From contig NC_091247.1 of assembly GCF_042477335.2 (NCBI RefSeq), positions 39,421,501-39,485,500 of the forward strand: a stretch of DNA of 64,000 nucleotides, read 5' to 3'. Of this stretch, positions 22,011-32,984 are shown in pieces. The DNA comes from Ovis canadensis (Eukaryota; Chordata; Mammalia; Artiodactyla; Bovidae). Each line of letters starts with the position of its first letter. Position 1 is the stretch's first letter. A program made the position numbers and the translations under genes. A model generated the notes under the pieces. The model did no database searches. It saw only the letters and a program-made list of their open reading frames with translations, and had not been told where the DNA came from.

Positions 22011-25000
22011 CTGATAAAAAAAGAAGAAAGCACTATCAATGCCTTTTCAAGGACCCGTTTTTGTGGGGATGGTGGTGAGGAATGTTGCATAGTTCAAACC
22101 AACTCTGCAATAATTTCAAGATTTAGCTAGCTAGCCATAAATTAACCAATAAAGAGATCTAAAAAGTTGGTGTTATATTCGGTCCCTGAGTGGACACTCT
22201 GTTTCTATGTAAATTATTGTTTGAATGCTCAGAATTGGTGATTGTTTGAGCTATAAAAAACCAACAGATTCTATCAGCATTCTCCTTGCATTTAGTGATT
22301 TATGCATTTCTTGAGTTTACTCTAGATTCACCCATGAAAGGAAATATTTCAGAATGGTTAAAAATCACAGAATCCAGAGCCAAAATACTTGGGAATGACA
22401 CAGGCAAGGAGTTTGTGTCCTCTTTCTGTGCCTGTTTCCTCATCAGAAAATGAGAATAACAATAAAGACTATCACATAAGACTGGGATCAGAAGCAAACG
22501 AGCTAACTCACCTAAAGCCCATTGAATGGTCTATGGCACAGAGCAAGCACTACTTAAGTGTTAGCCTTGATCACCACCTCCTGAGTAATTTGTGTCCTCT
22601 GTGGACAGGCCTGAAAACAGACTGACAATCCCACCAGCACTAACTTGGAATGCGCAGTAGGGGAGTTCCTCACCCTGAATCTCTTCAGCCATGTATGTTG
22701 GAATCCCCTTGCACATGGTAACAACGGATTCTCCAAACTGGTCCAAGTTGTTGACTTTGTCAGGCTTAACTGAGTAGATCAGGCTCTTGGGAGGTGGTCC
22801 CTCTGGTCCTCTACCCTGAAGCTGAGTGTGGGAAAGACAGGTGACAAGAAGGAGAGAGAGGAGTGTTAAACCCAGTGGTTTGTTGAATTTGGGAGTTGGA
22901 TACAAGGCCAAGCAGAGACATTGCTTTGCCAACAAAGGTCTGAATAGTCAAGACTATGGTTTTTACAGTCGTCATGTATGGATGTGAGAGTTGGACCATA
23001 AAGAAGGCTGAGAGCCGAAGAATTGATGCTTTTGAACTGTGGTGCTGAAGAAGACTCTTGAGAGTCCCTTGGACAGCAAGGAGATCAAACCAGACCATCT
23101 TAGAGGAAATCAACCCTGAATATTCATTGGAAGGACTGAGGCTGAAGCTGAAGCTCCAATAATCTGGCCACCTGATGCGAAGAGCTGACTCATTGGAAAA
23201 GACCCACCTGATGCTGGGAAAGGTTGAGGGCAAGAGGAGAAGGGGACAACAGAGGATGAGTTGGTTGGATGGCATTACTGACTCAATGGACATGACTTTG
23301 AGCAAACTCCAGGAAATTGTGAAGGACAGGGAAGCCTGGCGTACTGCAGTTCATGGGGTCACAAAGAGTAGGACAACTGAGGGACTGAACAACAACAAGG
23401 CTGACAGGACATATTTCTTGGCTATAATTTTTCTATAATCAAAATGAAGAAGAACCAGTTACAACCCTGTATATCTCAACACTTTGAAATGTCCTAAGGG
23501 ATTTAGCTGATTCAAAACCTCAGCCTTTCATAACAGCCTAAGTCTGAGGGTAAATTTACACTGAAGGTTGTAGCTCATTTGGTCATTTTATATTTCTTGG
23601 ATTGAGCTATATGATAGTTTCTGAAAATGCAGTTTGTTTTCTTTCCACTGTCAATGAAAGATACCCACTTATAAGTTATACAAATATAAACTTAGGCTGA
23701 CATTTTAGTGACAGTTTCCCTCTCCCTGCCCACCACACCTAGGGTTACCAGATAAAATACAGGACACCCAGTTAAATTTTGATTTCAGGTAAACAAAAGA
23801 TCGTTTGTAAGCATGTCCCAAATATTGCATGGGACATAGTTAGGCAAAAATATTATCCACTGTTTATCTGAAATTCAAACCTAACTAGGTATCCTCTATT
23901 TTTGTTTGTTAAATCTAATAACCCTAACCCAACTCTTCTGGGAAAATGGCCTTGAAGTGTGGAGGAGTCCCCTTGATGTGAACAGAGCTCTGTTCCCCCC
24001 ATAGGAAGAGTGAAGTGTTCTGATCAGACTTCAGAGGGGCTGGTGTGAGTCTCAGCATTTGAGTGTGATGGCAGTTGCCTCTCCTCAGGCAGTTCCAACT
24101 CCTCTTCCCCTTTTGTGCTGCACAGGACAATGTACTATGTGGTCAAGAGGGAGCAACTGTGACCTTCTCATTGTTTGTTAGAAATCATAAGACCCCCTCG
24201 AGCAAAGAATAAAGTGATTTTTGCTTTTACCTTGTTTTTCTTGGCCAGCATACCAAGGGCTTGAATAGAGGGCATGACTTCCTTGTTCATTTTGTGCACA
24301 AAGCACGACTTCTTCTTAAAGGATCTGATTACAGCAAAGCCCTATTAAAGAAGATGGTGGATGGTAAGCAGTATGTTCTCCAAGATGTCTTTCTCATCAG
24401 AAATTAGTTTCACCAGCAGAGGGAAATGGAATTGTGAGATCACAATGAACTGAGATAAGAGCGCTGGATCTAGCCCTGATTTGCAATCATATTTATTGCT
24501 GACATTTGTAAGCATAGATCACAAACTCTTTGAGGGACAGACGGTTGAATTCACTCAGACTCTAGCCCAGCAAGAGTCTTCCTACATGTTTGTTTTGCCG
24601 AAATAAATTTTAAAACACTATCATATTTTAATCTCCTTTGATCTTCACAACATTTCAAGGAGGCTAGCAGGATAGTAATTAGTTTTCTAATTGACCAGAT
24701 GATAAAACTGAAACTACAAAGAGTTGCCTTTTCTAAAGGACAAGTTTTGTTAAATATAGAGCTGATAATTGCAGAGTTAGGTTTTCTAACTAGAGCCAAG
24801 TGGGTATTATTTTTTGTTGTTTTTTTAGGTGCCCTTACATTTAATTTATATTGTTACATACATTTACTTTGGTCCTTTTGAATTATAAATGAAATGCCAA
24901 TTTCTGTCTTTTTAGGAAATTGACAATAGAATGATGTGGACTATGGTTTGACAATGGTAATATTATGAAGGTCTTTCATCTTTATTGAGGGTTTCTGCAG

Positions 25001-28000
25001 GTAAGGCCAAAGGATATTTCACTGGTATTATAGCCTCATACCATTCACTGGATTCTAATTAACATTCATTGACTTGAATTTTAACTTACTATTAGAAACT
25101 TATTGACAGCAATTTTATCTAGGAAGTGAAGCTGAGTAAGCAAAAGAGACACTTTTACTTATAACTATCTTGTTTGCAATTAGAATTTACATAAGTTTTT
25201 TTAATATTTTTTATGGTTAGCAAGCAGTTTTCATTATTGTTTAAAAAGAAATGCCATGTTTGCAAAGAACAGAAACTGCATGTTGACTACCTACACTTCC
25301 GTAATCCCAGAGGGAATTCCAGGAGGCCCATCCATTGTTATTGTCAATATTGGCCACGCCATGTTCATTGTTGACACTCACTGACTGCTGCCCACTTCCA
25401 CCACTGTTGTTGTTATCATTAACGTCGATATCCTGAAATTTACAAGAAATTGACAACGATTTAATACCACTTTTCTCTTTTTTTGCAAATGCATTTTGGT
25501 AATACACTTTAAAAAATGAAGCTTACATAGTCAGCAAGAGTAGGAGTCAGGAAGATGCCAAGAAGTCCAGCAAAGACAATCTGAAATCACAAATAACATT
25601 GGTTTACTGTTAAATGGCAAAATGATGTCCTCATCATCTTTTTCTAGCTAAACTTATAAAAGCTTATAAACTTATAAAAGCTAAACTTATAAAACTTACT
25701 AAATTTATTACTCTGTTGAGTGATCTGTCTTTTCTTCTTTGATCGTCAACTTTTTTAAACCGTAGAAAATTTAATGATAATGTTGAATTGTAGGTTAGTT
25801 ATAAATAATTATGTTGATTGTTTCAGAATTTTTAATGTAGGTCTTAAGAAAAACTGATGAAGTATAAGTATATTAACAAATAGCGTTGACACTGAATAGC
25901 ATACATGGCATGGAAATGGTTTTAAGTTCTGAGAAGCAGACCTGAAAATGAATTAAGATAACTTTCCTAATGTGGTCTAGAAGTCAAATAGGACTAATTT
26001 CCAGATCAAATTATTGACCTGAATGCTTTCTTCTCTTCCTAGACCCCCTAATCTCAAAAGCAGTCTTTTTATTAAAAACATTTTTTATTGTGGTGAAATG
26101 CACACAATATAAAACATATTATTTTAACAATATTTAACTATATGGTTCAGTGACACTAAGTACATTCATATTGTTGTTCCTATTTCCCCTTCCCATCCCA
26201 CCCCCAGCCTCTGGCATCTATCAATGTACTTTTTGACTCTATGAATTTAACTATTCTAGATATCTCATGTTTAAGTGGAATCAAACAGTATTTGTCTGCA
26301 TCTACAAGGCTGTGGTTTTTCCTGTGGTCATGTATGGATGTGAGAGTTGGACTGTGAAGAAGGCTGAGTGCCGAAGACTTGATGCTTTTGAACTGTGGTG
26401 TTGGAGAAGACTCTTGAGAGTCCCTTGGACTGCAAGGAGATCCAACCAGTCCGTTCTGAAGGAGATCAGCCCTGGGATTTCTTTGGAAGGAATGATGCTA
26501 AAGCTGAAGCTCCAGTACTTTGGCCACCTCATGTGAAGAGTTGACTCTTTGGAAAAGACTCTGATGCTGGGAGGGATTGGGGGCAGAAGGAGAAGAGGCC
26601 AACAGAGGATGAGATGGCTGGATGGCATCACAGACTCGATGGACGTGAGTCTGAGTGAACTCCAGGAGATGGTGATGGACAGGGAGGCCTGGTGTGCTGC
26701 GATTCATGGGGTAGCAAAGAGTCGGACATGACTGAGCGACTGAACTGAACTGTGTATATGGAGAAGGCAATGGCACCCCACTCCAGTACTCTTGCCTGGA
26801 AAATCCCGTGGACAGAGTAGCCTGGAAGGCTGCAGTCCATGGGGTCGCTGAGGGTCAGACTCGACTGAATGACTTCACTTTCACTTTTCACTTTCCTGCA
26901 TTGGAGAAGGAAATGGCAACCTACTCCAGAGTTCTTGCCTGGAGAATCCCAGGAACGGGGGAGCCTGGTGGGCTGCCGTCTATGGGGTCGCACAGAGTCG
27001 GACACTACTGAAGTGACTTAGCAGTACTGTGTATATATATATTCAAAGCAATGGGTTAGTAACCAGGTTGGATATGAATGATGAGAAGCCAAAGATGGAG
27101 TATCTGGCTATCAAATGTGCTTAGTAGAAGGGAAGTCAATCACTGTCCCAGGATACCTGGGTAATCATACTTGTCACTGAGTACATGATACTGGTTCTCA
27201 GAACACAGAGCTTTATGCAGGATGCACACTTCTGGGTCCCTGTCTTCATTTTCTTTGCCTGGAACAAAATGGTTTGAGACCTGCACTAGTGATTCAACAT
27301 AATATTAAAAAAAAAAGTTTGATGTATCCCCTGATAGTTTAAAAGGAAGGATGAAAAAAATCAGATCTGGAAGAAATTTTAAAGATCTATTAGTACAACA
27401 TAATTCTTCACAGATGAGAAAATGGAGCTTCAGAAGTTGAGTGACTTGGCCAAGGGTGTACCTTTTGTTCATACCACAACTGGAAGAGAAATCAGATCTA
27501 ACCTGTGTCTGAAGTTCTTTTTTTTTTTTCCTTAACCTTCCTATCATTAGCACTTATTTCCAGAAAATTATTTCACACTTGTAACTCCATTATGAAGCAG
27601 AATCTACTGTCCTATATTTTAATGTTTAGTATGTCAAAATATGAATGTTTATTCACCCTACTCTAGCCCTTTTGCATCCTGTATGAGACACACAGCATCA
27701 CTGGTTGCTTTGGCAGAATTTTGCTATCCATTTGCTACTCTCTTAGCCTTTCTGAGAGGTTCTTCTGTCCTTTCTCTTCTCTGTGCCAAGGATTAGACCA
27801 ACGAAATTGTAAGCACCAGTCAGATATTTAGCAAATTTTCCAGTGGGCTATGAAGGGGATTCTTTGGCACGTTTTTCCCACTGCTTTTTCCTCCTGTCCT
27901 TCAGCTCTCTCCCGGGACTCAAGCTAGGCCAAAACTAATGAAACTCAGGCCCTGATGTCTCACTGCAAAAATTCATTGAGAGACAAAGTTTTAAGAGGTG

Positions 28001-29147
28001 GAGTTGTTAGGATCCAGAGAGAAGCCACTCTTCAGGGTGTGAACCATTGCCAAGGAATTAGGCCTGGCTAGGTTTTGTGAGGGGGTGGAATTCAAATGCT
28101 AATGAGCGGGAGGATCATCCCTACCATTGGGGAACCACCCACTCCTCCCTCTTTTGACCTGCCTTGGAGCTGTCCTGCCACCTCTGGGTGTGTCTGTTGC
28201 TTTATAGATTGGGGATTAAGGTTTACTTGAATTTGACTTGTCATCTTAGACCCAAGTGATTTTAATTGGTTTACATTATACCCTTGTGCTATGTCATTCT
28301 TTCAAAGGTTGTGCTCTGCCCCCGTCCCTCCTGTTTCATGCTCTTTGCCTGAGCCCCATCCAGACCGACAAGTTTGCCTCTACGATCTTCTGGAGAGACA
28401 ACCAGAAAATAGCTGGCCTTGGGAGGGAAATACTCTATAATATCCAACTCCCTAATCCTACCCAGTAGAGAAGGCAATGGCACCCCACTCCAGTACTCTT
28501 GCCTGGAGAATCCCAGGGATGGGGGAGCCTGGTGGGCTGCCATCTATGGGGTCACACAGAGTCAGACACAACTGAAGCGACTTAGCAGCAGCAGCAGCCT
28601 TTTACATGAAACAAATGAGATGATGAACTAGCTTCATGCTTTTAGTGTTTTCATGAATATAAGACTATAGACAGGGTTCAAGGCAAAACTTTGCTACTTA
28701 GAGATCCATTTCACAGGAGGAAATGTGACAGTAAGTCTCTCACTAAGTTATTTTGATAATAAGCTTTTTATCTTGCCTGAACCTGCTCAGTAGTTTTTTT
28801 GTGAAAAAAGGAATTCAAGAATGTAATGAAAAATCAGATATTTTCTATAGAGTTAGCAGCTGTTTGCTCTGTGCCCAGATCTGAATCAACAGATCCAGAA
28901 AGCAATTTTTTTTAAAGATAGCATAGTATAAGATGCTCTGACTAATCCCAGTATAATTATCCTTTTCTATGGAGATGCTTATAAATGCCATGATTCCATA
29001 AGAAGGGATTATTCTTATTTCTACAAGTTTTTCCATGACAGTGATATTATAATAAGAAGCATACTCCCACTTAGCTGAGAATATTAGCAGTTTCCAATTA
29101 TAAGGTAATAAATTAAAAAGGAACAATCTACTCACTGTGAACTTCAT
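21916..29147 (-). CDS. GKN1: Gastrokine 1, complete six-exon coding region
   Basis: Secreted gastric-mucosal protein of the BRICHOS family; in mammals it is made by surface mucous cells and linked to epithelial protection and repair. Coding exons on the minus strand are 29147-29136, 25580-25527, 25432-25295, 24341-24231, 22821-22674 and 22010-21916. All introns are GT/AG; phases are 0,0,0,0,1. The product is 185 residues, the length of human GKN1. It starts MKFT followed by a hydrophobic signal peptide ending about A20 (PTLA). Residues 23-68 are Asn-rich with [10 protein letters not shown] and WDYG, matching GKN1. The BRICHOS part follows, with C81, C142, C165 and C179, and GIPTYMAEE at 144-152. 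Exon 6 is more diverged from the human protein than the rest. No stops or frameshifts. GKN2 is divergent, 17.5 kb away. Identity is very secure; the exon 3 donor (AGT/GTAGGT) is the least ideal border. Confidence 0.96.
22405..22560 (+). repeat. MIR SINE in GKN1 intron 5
   Basis: CTGTTTCCTCATCAGAAAATGAGAATAACAATAAAG-type core (22431 on) and GGCACAGAGCAAGCACT at the end. Confidence 0.75.
22674..22821 (-). CDS. GKN1: GKN1 coding exon 5 (BRICHOS core)
   Basis: 148 nt, residues 106-154 plus one base of the next codon. Runs [18 protein letters not shown], then [23 protein letters not shown]. Acceptor CACTCAG and donor GTGAGG. Ends in phase 1, like GKN2 exon 5. Confidence 0.95.
22908..23398 (+). 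mobile_element. BovB 3' fragment in GKN1 intron 4, antisense to the gene
   Basis: From GCAGAGACATTGCTTTGCC to ACTGAACAACAACAA; an (AAC)n-tailed BovB. Its 5' edge lies about 87 bp before the GKN1 exon 5 acceptor in gene direction. Confidence 0.9.
23740..23927. mobile_element. Palindromic MITE-like DNA element in GKN1 intron 4
   Basis: About 188 bp. The left half (AGGGTTACCAGATAAAATAC, CCCAGTTAAATTTTGATTTC) is mirrored in the right half (TTTATCTGAAATTCAAACC ... AATAACCCTAA) around an AATATTGCAT centre. A palindromic non-autonomous DNA transposon is the likely class; I do not name the family. Confidence 0.65.
24231..24341 (-). CDS. GKN1: GKN1 coding exon 4 (start of BRICHOS domain)
   Basis: 111 nt, 37 residues (69-105), [13 protein letters not shown] onward with [12 protein letters not shown]. 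Bordered by TTAATAG acceptor and GTAAAA donor. Contains C81 and a KKK run at 77-79. The exon is too short to show up clearly as a free open frame. Confidence 0.94.
25295..25432 (-). CDS. GKN1: GKN1 coding exon 3 (Asn-rich N-terminal domain)
   Basis: 138 nt, 46 residues (23-68), from DIDVNDNNN to WDYGS. The Asn/Gly/Ser-rich stretch and the [10 protein letters not shown] block are diagnostic of GKN1. An NNS sequon sits at residue 30. The donor is GTAGGT; a GTAGTC lies four bases further on but would break the frame. Confidence 0.95.
25527..25580 (-). CDS. GKN1: GKN1 coding exon 2 (signal peptide)
   Basis: 54 nt encoding [18 protein letters not shown], the hydrophobic core and cleavage region of the signal peptide. 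Acceptor ATTTCAG and donor GTAAGC flank it. Intron 2, just downstream, is only 94 bp. Confidence 0.95.
26070..26296 (-). mobile_element. Old L1 LINE 3' region in GKN1 intron 1
   Basis: TTTATTGTGGTGAAATGCACACAA and CTATTCTAGATATCTCATG ... TAAGTGGAATCAAACAGTAT are L1 3' sequence in reverse complement. Confidence 0.7.
26297..26752 (+). mobile_element. BovB 3' fragment in GKN1 intron 1
   Basis: From AAGGCTGTGGTTTTTCCTG to a short (ACTGA)n tail. The 89-codon plus frame ([19 protein letters not shown]) is the BovB RT C-terminus. Confidence 0.93.
26760..27025 (+). repeat. BOVA2 SINE at the BovB tail
   Basis: Complete dimer. Flanked by ACTGTGTATAT at 26749-26759 and 27026-27036, so it inserted into the BovB tail border. 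Confidence 0.92.
27360..27525 (-). repeat. MIR-like ancient repeat
   Basis: TTCACAGATGAGAAAATGGAGCTTCAG and AGTGACTTGGCCAAGG are typical of MIR-type elements. Confidence 0.6.
28469..28600 (+). repeat. BovA monomer SINE with (AGC)n tail
   Basis: GAAGGCAATGGCACCCCACT ... GACTTAGCAGCAGCAGCAGC, one monomer only, in GKN1 intron 1. Confidence 0.88.
29136..29147 (-). CDS. GKN1: GKN1 coding exon 1 (MKFT)
   Basis: The ATG at 29147-29145 begins MKFT and is followed at once by a GTGAGT-type donor. Human GKN1 begins with the same four residues and the same split. A four-codon first exon is shared with GKN2. Confidence 0.93.
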
Positions 29148-29194
29148 CTTGACTTCACCAAAGCAATGAAGCTGAGATGACTGGTATGCATTCA

Positions 29195-29203
29195 GATAAA
29201 AAG
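29195..29203 (-). promoter_or_regulatory. GKN1: Possible TATA-like element of GKN1
   Basis: Reads CTTTTTATC on the minus strand, about 50 bases before the GKN1 ATG. The spacing resembles that of the clear TATAAA before GKN2, but the match is poor and no transcript start can be seen. Confidence 0.35.
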
Positions 29204-29616
29204 TGTTCTCATATTTGTACTTGGCCAGCTTTACTCAAGCTAGGTGTGAACAGGTGGGGCCTAAGGCTTATCTTTCTCCATTTTCCATATCTGTGCCACA
29301 TTCCGGCATACCAGGAAGCCTTTTGGAATATCCACCTGGTTGGCAAGGCATTTTGACATGGAGCTGATCTGACTCACTATATGTTGACATTGAAGATATC
29401 AAAATGAGCAGTATGATTGATGACAACTTCTGGTCCAATTGAAGCCGTGGCTGTGGGTATTTTATACATTGATATTACTGAGATTTGGGAAAAGAATCAT
29501 CCCTAAAATCAAACAAGATAAGAAACTATGGACCTTGCAGAGAGCAGCTCGTGCAAGAACGTGGCATGGCTTCCTCTTAGTACCTTCAGCTGAGCCACTG
29601 TGATGTTTTTACTTGG
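29204..29616. other. GKN1 upstream flank
   Basis: Free of recognisable repeats for about 400 bp upstream of the GKN1 start; likely promoter-proximal sequence, but no single site can be assigned by eye. Confidence 0.4.
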
Positions 29617-29619
29617 GCT

Positions 29620-29652
29620 AAGACTGAGCGACTGAACTGAACTGAACTGAAG
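29620..29652 (+). mobile_element. Minimal BovB tail remnant
   Basis: Only ACTGAGCGACTGAACTGAAC and repeats, an extremely 5'-truncated BovB. Confidence 0.7.
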
Positions 29653-29664
29653 CTATTCTATTAG

Positions 29665-29881
29665 GGCTTCCCAAGCGGCGCGGTGGTAGAGAATCTGTCA
29701 GTGCAGCAGACACAGGAAAGGTGGGTTGGATTCTTGGGTCAGAAAGACCCTCTGGAGGTGGAAATAGTAACCCACTCCAGTATTCTTGCCTGGGAAATCC
29801 CATGGATGGAGGAGCCTGGTGGGCTACAATCCATGGGGTTACAAAGATTTGGTCACAACTGAGCATATGGGCGTGCAAACA
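29665..29881 (+). repeat. Bov-tA SINE with target duplication
   Basis: tRNA-like head GGCTTCCCAAGCGGCG and BovA half. Flanked by TATTCTATTAG at 29654-29664 and 29882-29892. Confidence 0.9.
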
Positions 29882-29892
29882 TATTCTATTAG

Positions 29893-31633
29893 CTACTCCC
29901 ACCAAACCTATATCTTTCTCTGCAATCCTGAACTCTCTCAGTGATAGGACCATACATCTGGTTAGAAAACTAAGGACTCTCTGTGACTCTTCTTACCACC
30001 ACATACAGTTAGTTACTAACCCTTGTTGTTTCATCTTAGAATTGACTCTGAACCCGGGCTTTGTCCACAGCTTTGTTCACCTGGACTTTTACAACAGTGA
30101 TGTAATTGACAGCTCTGGTTATCAGTCTCATATTCCAGGGCATTTTCTCCATTTTCCCTAAGGCCGGTTTTCTAAAGTATTTAAGTAAACTGATTACTAC
30201 TTTGAAACTGACTACTACTTTGAAATTTTCACTGGCAACCTACAAGATAAACTTCAAGCTCATTGGAATGGCACAAAGGGCCCTTTTTAATAAGATTTCC
30301 AAAGCCTCTCCAGCTGTATCTGTCACTCTATGCTAAAAATCTGTATTTGAGCCACACCAGGGTTCTCACTCTAGTGGAAACATTCAGGATGGTTCATGCC
30401 TCTCTGCCTTCCTTCATACATGCTGTTCCTTCACCCTGGAGTGCCAACCCTTGCTTTTATCTCTAACTGGTAATTGTTATTCATTTTCCAGGCCCAGTTC
30501 AAATATCACTGCCTCCATCACATTTTCTCCATATCCTGGGGCTAAATCTTTTTCTTTTTTTCCTAGAACTCTAAAAGGAATTCTTGTCCTTTGACTTGTT
30601 TTTAGATAATTAAATTTTCAGAAATGATGTTAACATAATCTGTTTTTGATGTTTTCATCAGAAGCAGAGAGCAGATATTGTCACTTGGACAAACAAGTAA
30701 ATGCTCAAAACAATCTTGGAGGTGAATTAAAGTCTTAATTTTTTTTCCTGCTCTCTCTTACAAATGGAAGTTAGTAAATTAAATTACTGAAGAGAAAAAC
30801 TATACCTCATGAATCACTGATCTATAAATTTCCCCTTGGGAAACCTTCCTGAGCCCATAGCTATACTTCTATGTATGGACAACAATCACAGGACTGGGTT
30901 ATGTGGTTATAAAGCTTGATCACTATCCACATCTCTTTCAGAATTTGGTTTGAGTGATTTAGTGTAGCTGTGGTAAGATTTTATGTTTTTAATATGTTCA
31001 CTAATCTTTTCCAAACTTTCTGTTTAACTGCAGAAGATCAGGAAGCCTGGGATAGAGGCAGAGATCTGTGAAGTGGTCTTCATCTTCTTCATGTGCTGTC
31101 ACGTGACTTTAAAAGCAGAGGGGACAGCGTGGTGTCTGTACACTCAGCCACGTGTAGTTACTTTGGTACGTGGCTGTGGTACCTAGGATATGTTTTGCAT
31201 GTCATATCTTGCGAAGGATTGGAGGTTGACATATTTTCCTCTGGGCCTATGGAATGCTGGTCTGGAAGATGCTCTACAGTGAGCAAATAGTTAACTAGCT
31301 AACTAGAGTTCAAGGTTCAGTAATCTCCCTTTTAGGGACTGACAACTCACATTTACCTATCAAACGTGCTGAGGAATTTGTAGAGGAGAAATCCATGTCG
31401 TATTGTTTCATCCAGATTCTCCTAAACTTAACTGACCATAGAACCTGGTTTATCCTTTTTTCTTTTATTGATTTATTTTTCCTAATACCTATTAACGTTC
31501 CTGGGAGGCAACTTCCTTAGGGAGACAACAATTGTGCTGCCTCCGAGAATGCATCTTGGATTTGACAATAATTCATCCTATATATAATATTATATTTCAG
31601 TGGCCTCAAAAATCAGAAGAACCTCTTCCTCTG
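29893..31633. other. Non-genic; possible ancient LINE piece
   Basis: Text near 30230-30510 (ACCTACAAGATAAACTTCAAG; CATGCTGTTCCTTCACCCTG) resembles a widespread ancient LINE-type repeat. No gene supported; the 146- and 100-codon frames have no recognisable domain. Confidence 0.4.
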
Positions 31634-31644
31634 TACTTTGTGTG

Positions 31645-31972
31645 TGCTGTGCTGTGCTTAGTCACTCAGTCATGTCCGACTTTTTGTGACTCCACGGACC
31701 GTAGCCCACCAGGCCCCTCTGTCCATGGAATTCTCCAGGCAAGAATACTGGAGTGGGTTGCCAAAACCTCCTCCAGGGAATCTTCCCCACCCAGGGATTG
31801 AACCCAGGTCTCCCATTACAGGTGGATTCTTTACTGTCTGAGCCACCAGGGAAGCCCATGAATACTGGAGGGGGTATCCCTTCTCCAGGGGGTCTTCCTA
31901 ACCCAGGAATCGAACTGGGGTCTCCTGCATTGCAGGTGGATTCTTTACCAGCTGAGCTACCAGGGAAGCCCA
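31645..31972 (-). repeat. Bov-tA SINE with two tRNA-like heads
   Basis: BovA half plus head (AGCCACCAGGGAAGCCC at about 31842) followed by a second head (AGCTACCAGGGAAGCCC at about 31955). Flanked by TACTTTGTGTG at 31634-31644 and 31973-31983, so both heads arrived together. Confidence 0.85.
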
Positions 31973-31983
31973 TACTTTGTGTG

Positions 31984-32167
31984 AAAGTGAAAGGCACTCC
32001 CTTGTGTCCAACTCTTTGCAACCCCATGGACTATACAGTCCATGGAATTCTCCAGGCCAGAATACTGGAGTGGGTAGCCGTTCCCTTCTCCAGGGGATCT
32101 TCCTGATCCAGGAATCGAACTGGGGTCTCTTGCATTGCAGGCAAATTCTTTACCAACTGAGCTATCA
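31984..32167 (-). repeat. Bov-tA SINE
   Basis: GTGAAAGGCACTCCCTTGTG ... CAACTGAGCTATCAG, immediately after the previous SINE in the same direction. Confidence 0.87.
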
Positions 32168-32276
32168 GTGTAGTATGTATGAAATATACTCAACTCACCC
32201 CACACGCTATATGTGTGTGGGGAGCAGTCAACTCTGACCCCAACACTAGTCTCATCCAAAAGTCTGAAGGAAGTGG

Positions 32277-32390
32277 GAATTCCCTGGAAATCCAGTGATT
32301 AGGACTCTGTATCCGTACTGCTGAGGACCCAGGTCCAATTCCTGCTAGGGGAACTGAGATCCTACAAGCCACGTGCATGAGCAAGTCTCC
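32277..32390 (+). repeat. CHR/ART2-type tRNA-derived SINE
   Basis: GGAATTCCCTGGAAATCCAG ... AGGTCCAATTCCTGCTAGGG ... CTACAAGCCACGTGC. Confidence 0.75.
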
Positions 32391-32520
32391 TGCTCCCTTC
32401 CATTCTGAGAGCTATGTTTTATATGTTTGTCTTCCCTTGAGAGAAAAACAGGTGTTTTTGTCACCTCCATAGAACCTAGAATATATATGGCACATATACG
32501 ATGCTCTATAGGCCCATTTT

Positions 32521-32720
32521 GGGCTTCCCTTGTGGCTCAGCTGGTAAAGAATCTGCCTGCAATGTGGGAAACCTGGGTTCGACCCTGGGTTGGAAAGATC
32601 CCCTGGGGAAGGGATAAGCTACCCACTCCAGTATTCTTGCCCGGAGAATTCTAGAGAATTCCATGGACTACATCCATGGGGTCCCAAAGAGTCGGACACA
32701 ATCTAGTGACTTTCGCTTTC
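32521..32720 (+). repeat. Bov-tA SINE with target duplication
   Basis: GGGCTTCCCTTGTGGCTCAG ... GACTTTCGCTTTC. Flanked by AGGCCCATTTT at 32510-32520 and 32721-32731. Confidence 0.93.
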
Positions 32721-32756
32721 AGGCCCATTTTAAAATTAAGAATTAGAAAAAGGAGA

Positions 32757-32965
32757 GGCTTCCCTGGTGACTCAAACAGTAAAGTATTTGCCTGCAGTGC
32801 AAGAGACCCAAATTCAGTCCCTGGGTCAGGAAGATCCCTTGGAGAAGGAGATGGCAACCCACTCCAGTATTCTTGCTCGGAGAATTCCATGGACAGAGGA
32901 GCCTGGCAGGCTACAGTCCATGGGGTCGCAAAGAGTCAGACACGATTGAGCGACTAACACACACT
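32757..32965 (+). repeat. Bov-tA SINE
   Basis: GGCTTCCCTGGTGACTCAAA ... GATTGAGCGACTAACACACAC. Confidence 0.92.
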
Positions 32966-32984
32966 GAAAGAAGTTCAAGCTAGA

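Noticed and set aside
22561-22935. 124-codon minus-strand frame as a single-exon GKN1 fragment
   Set aside because: Only the stretch between the acceptor (exon starts 22821) and donor (exon ends 22674) is exon 5; the ends of the frame are intron read-through.
28845-29147. 100-codon minus-strand frame starting at the GKN1 ATG as the protein
   Set aside because: Only the first four codons are coding; a GTGAGT donor follows and the true protein continues at 25580.
31645-32167. Tandem tRNA genes
   Set aside because: The tRNA-like stretches are heads of Bov-tA SINEs with target duplications and BovA halves, not tRNA genes.
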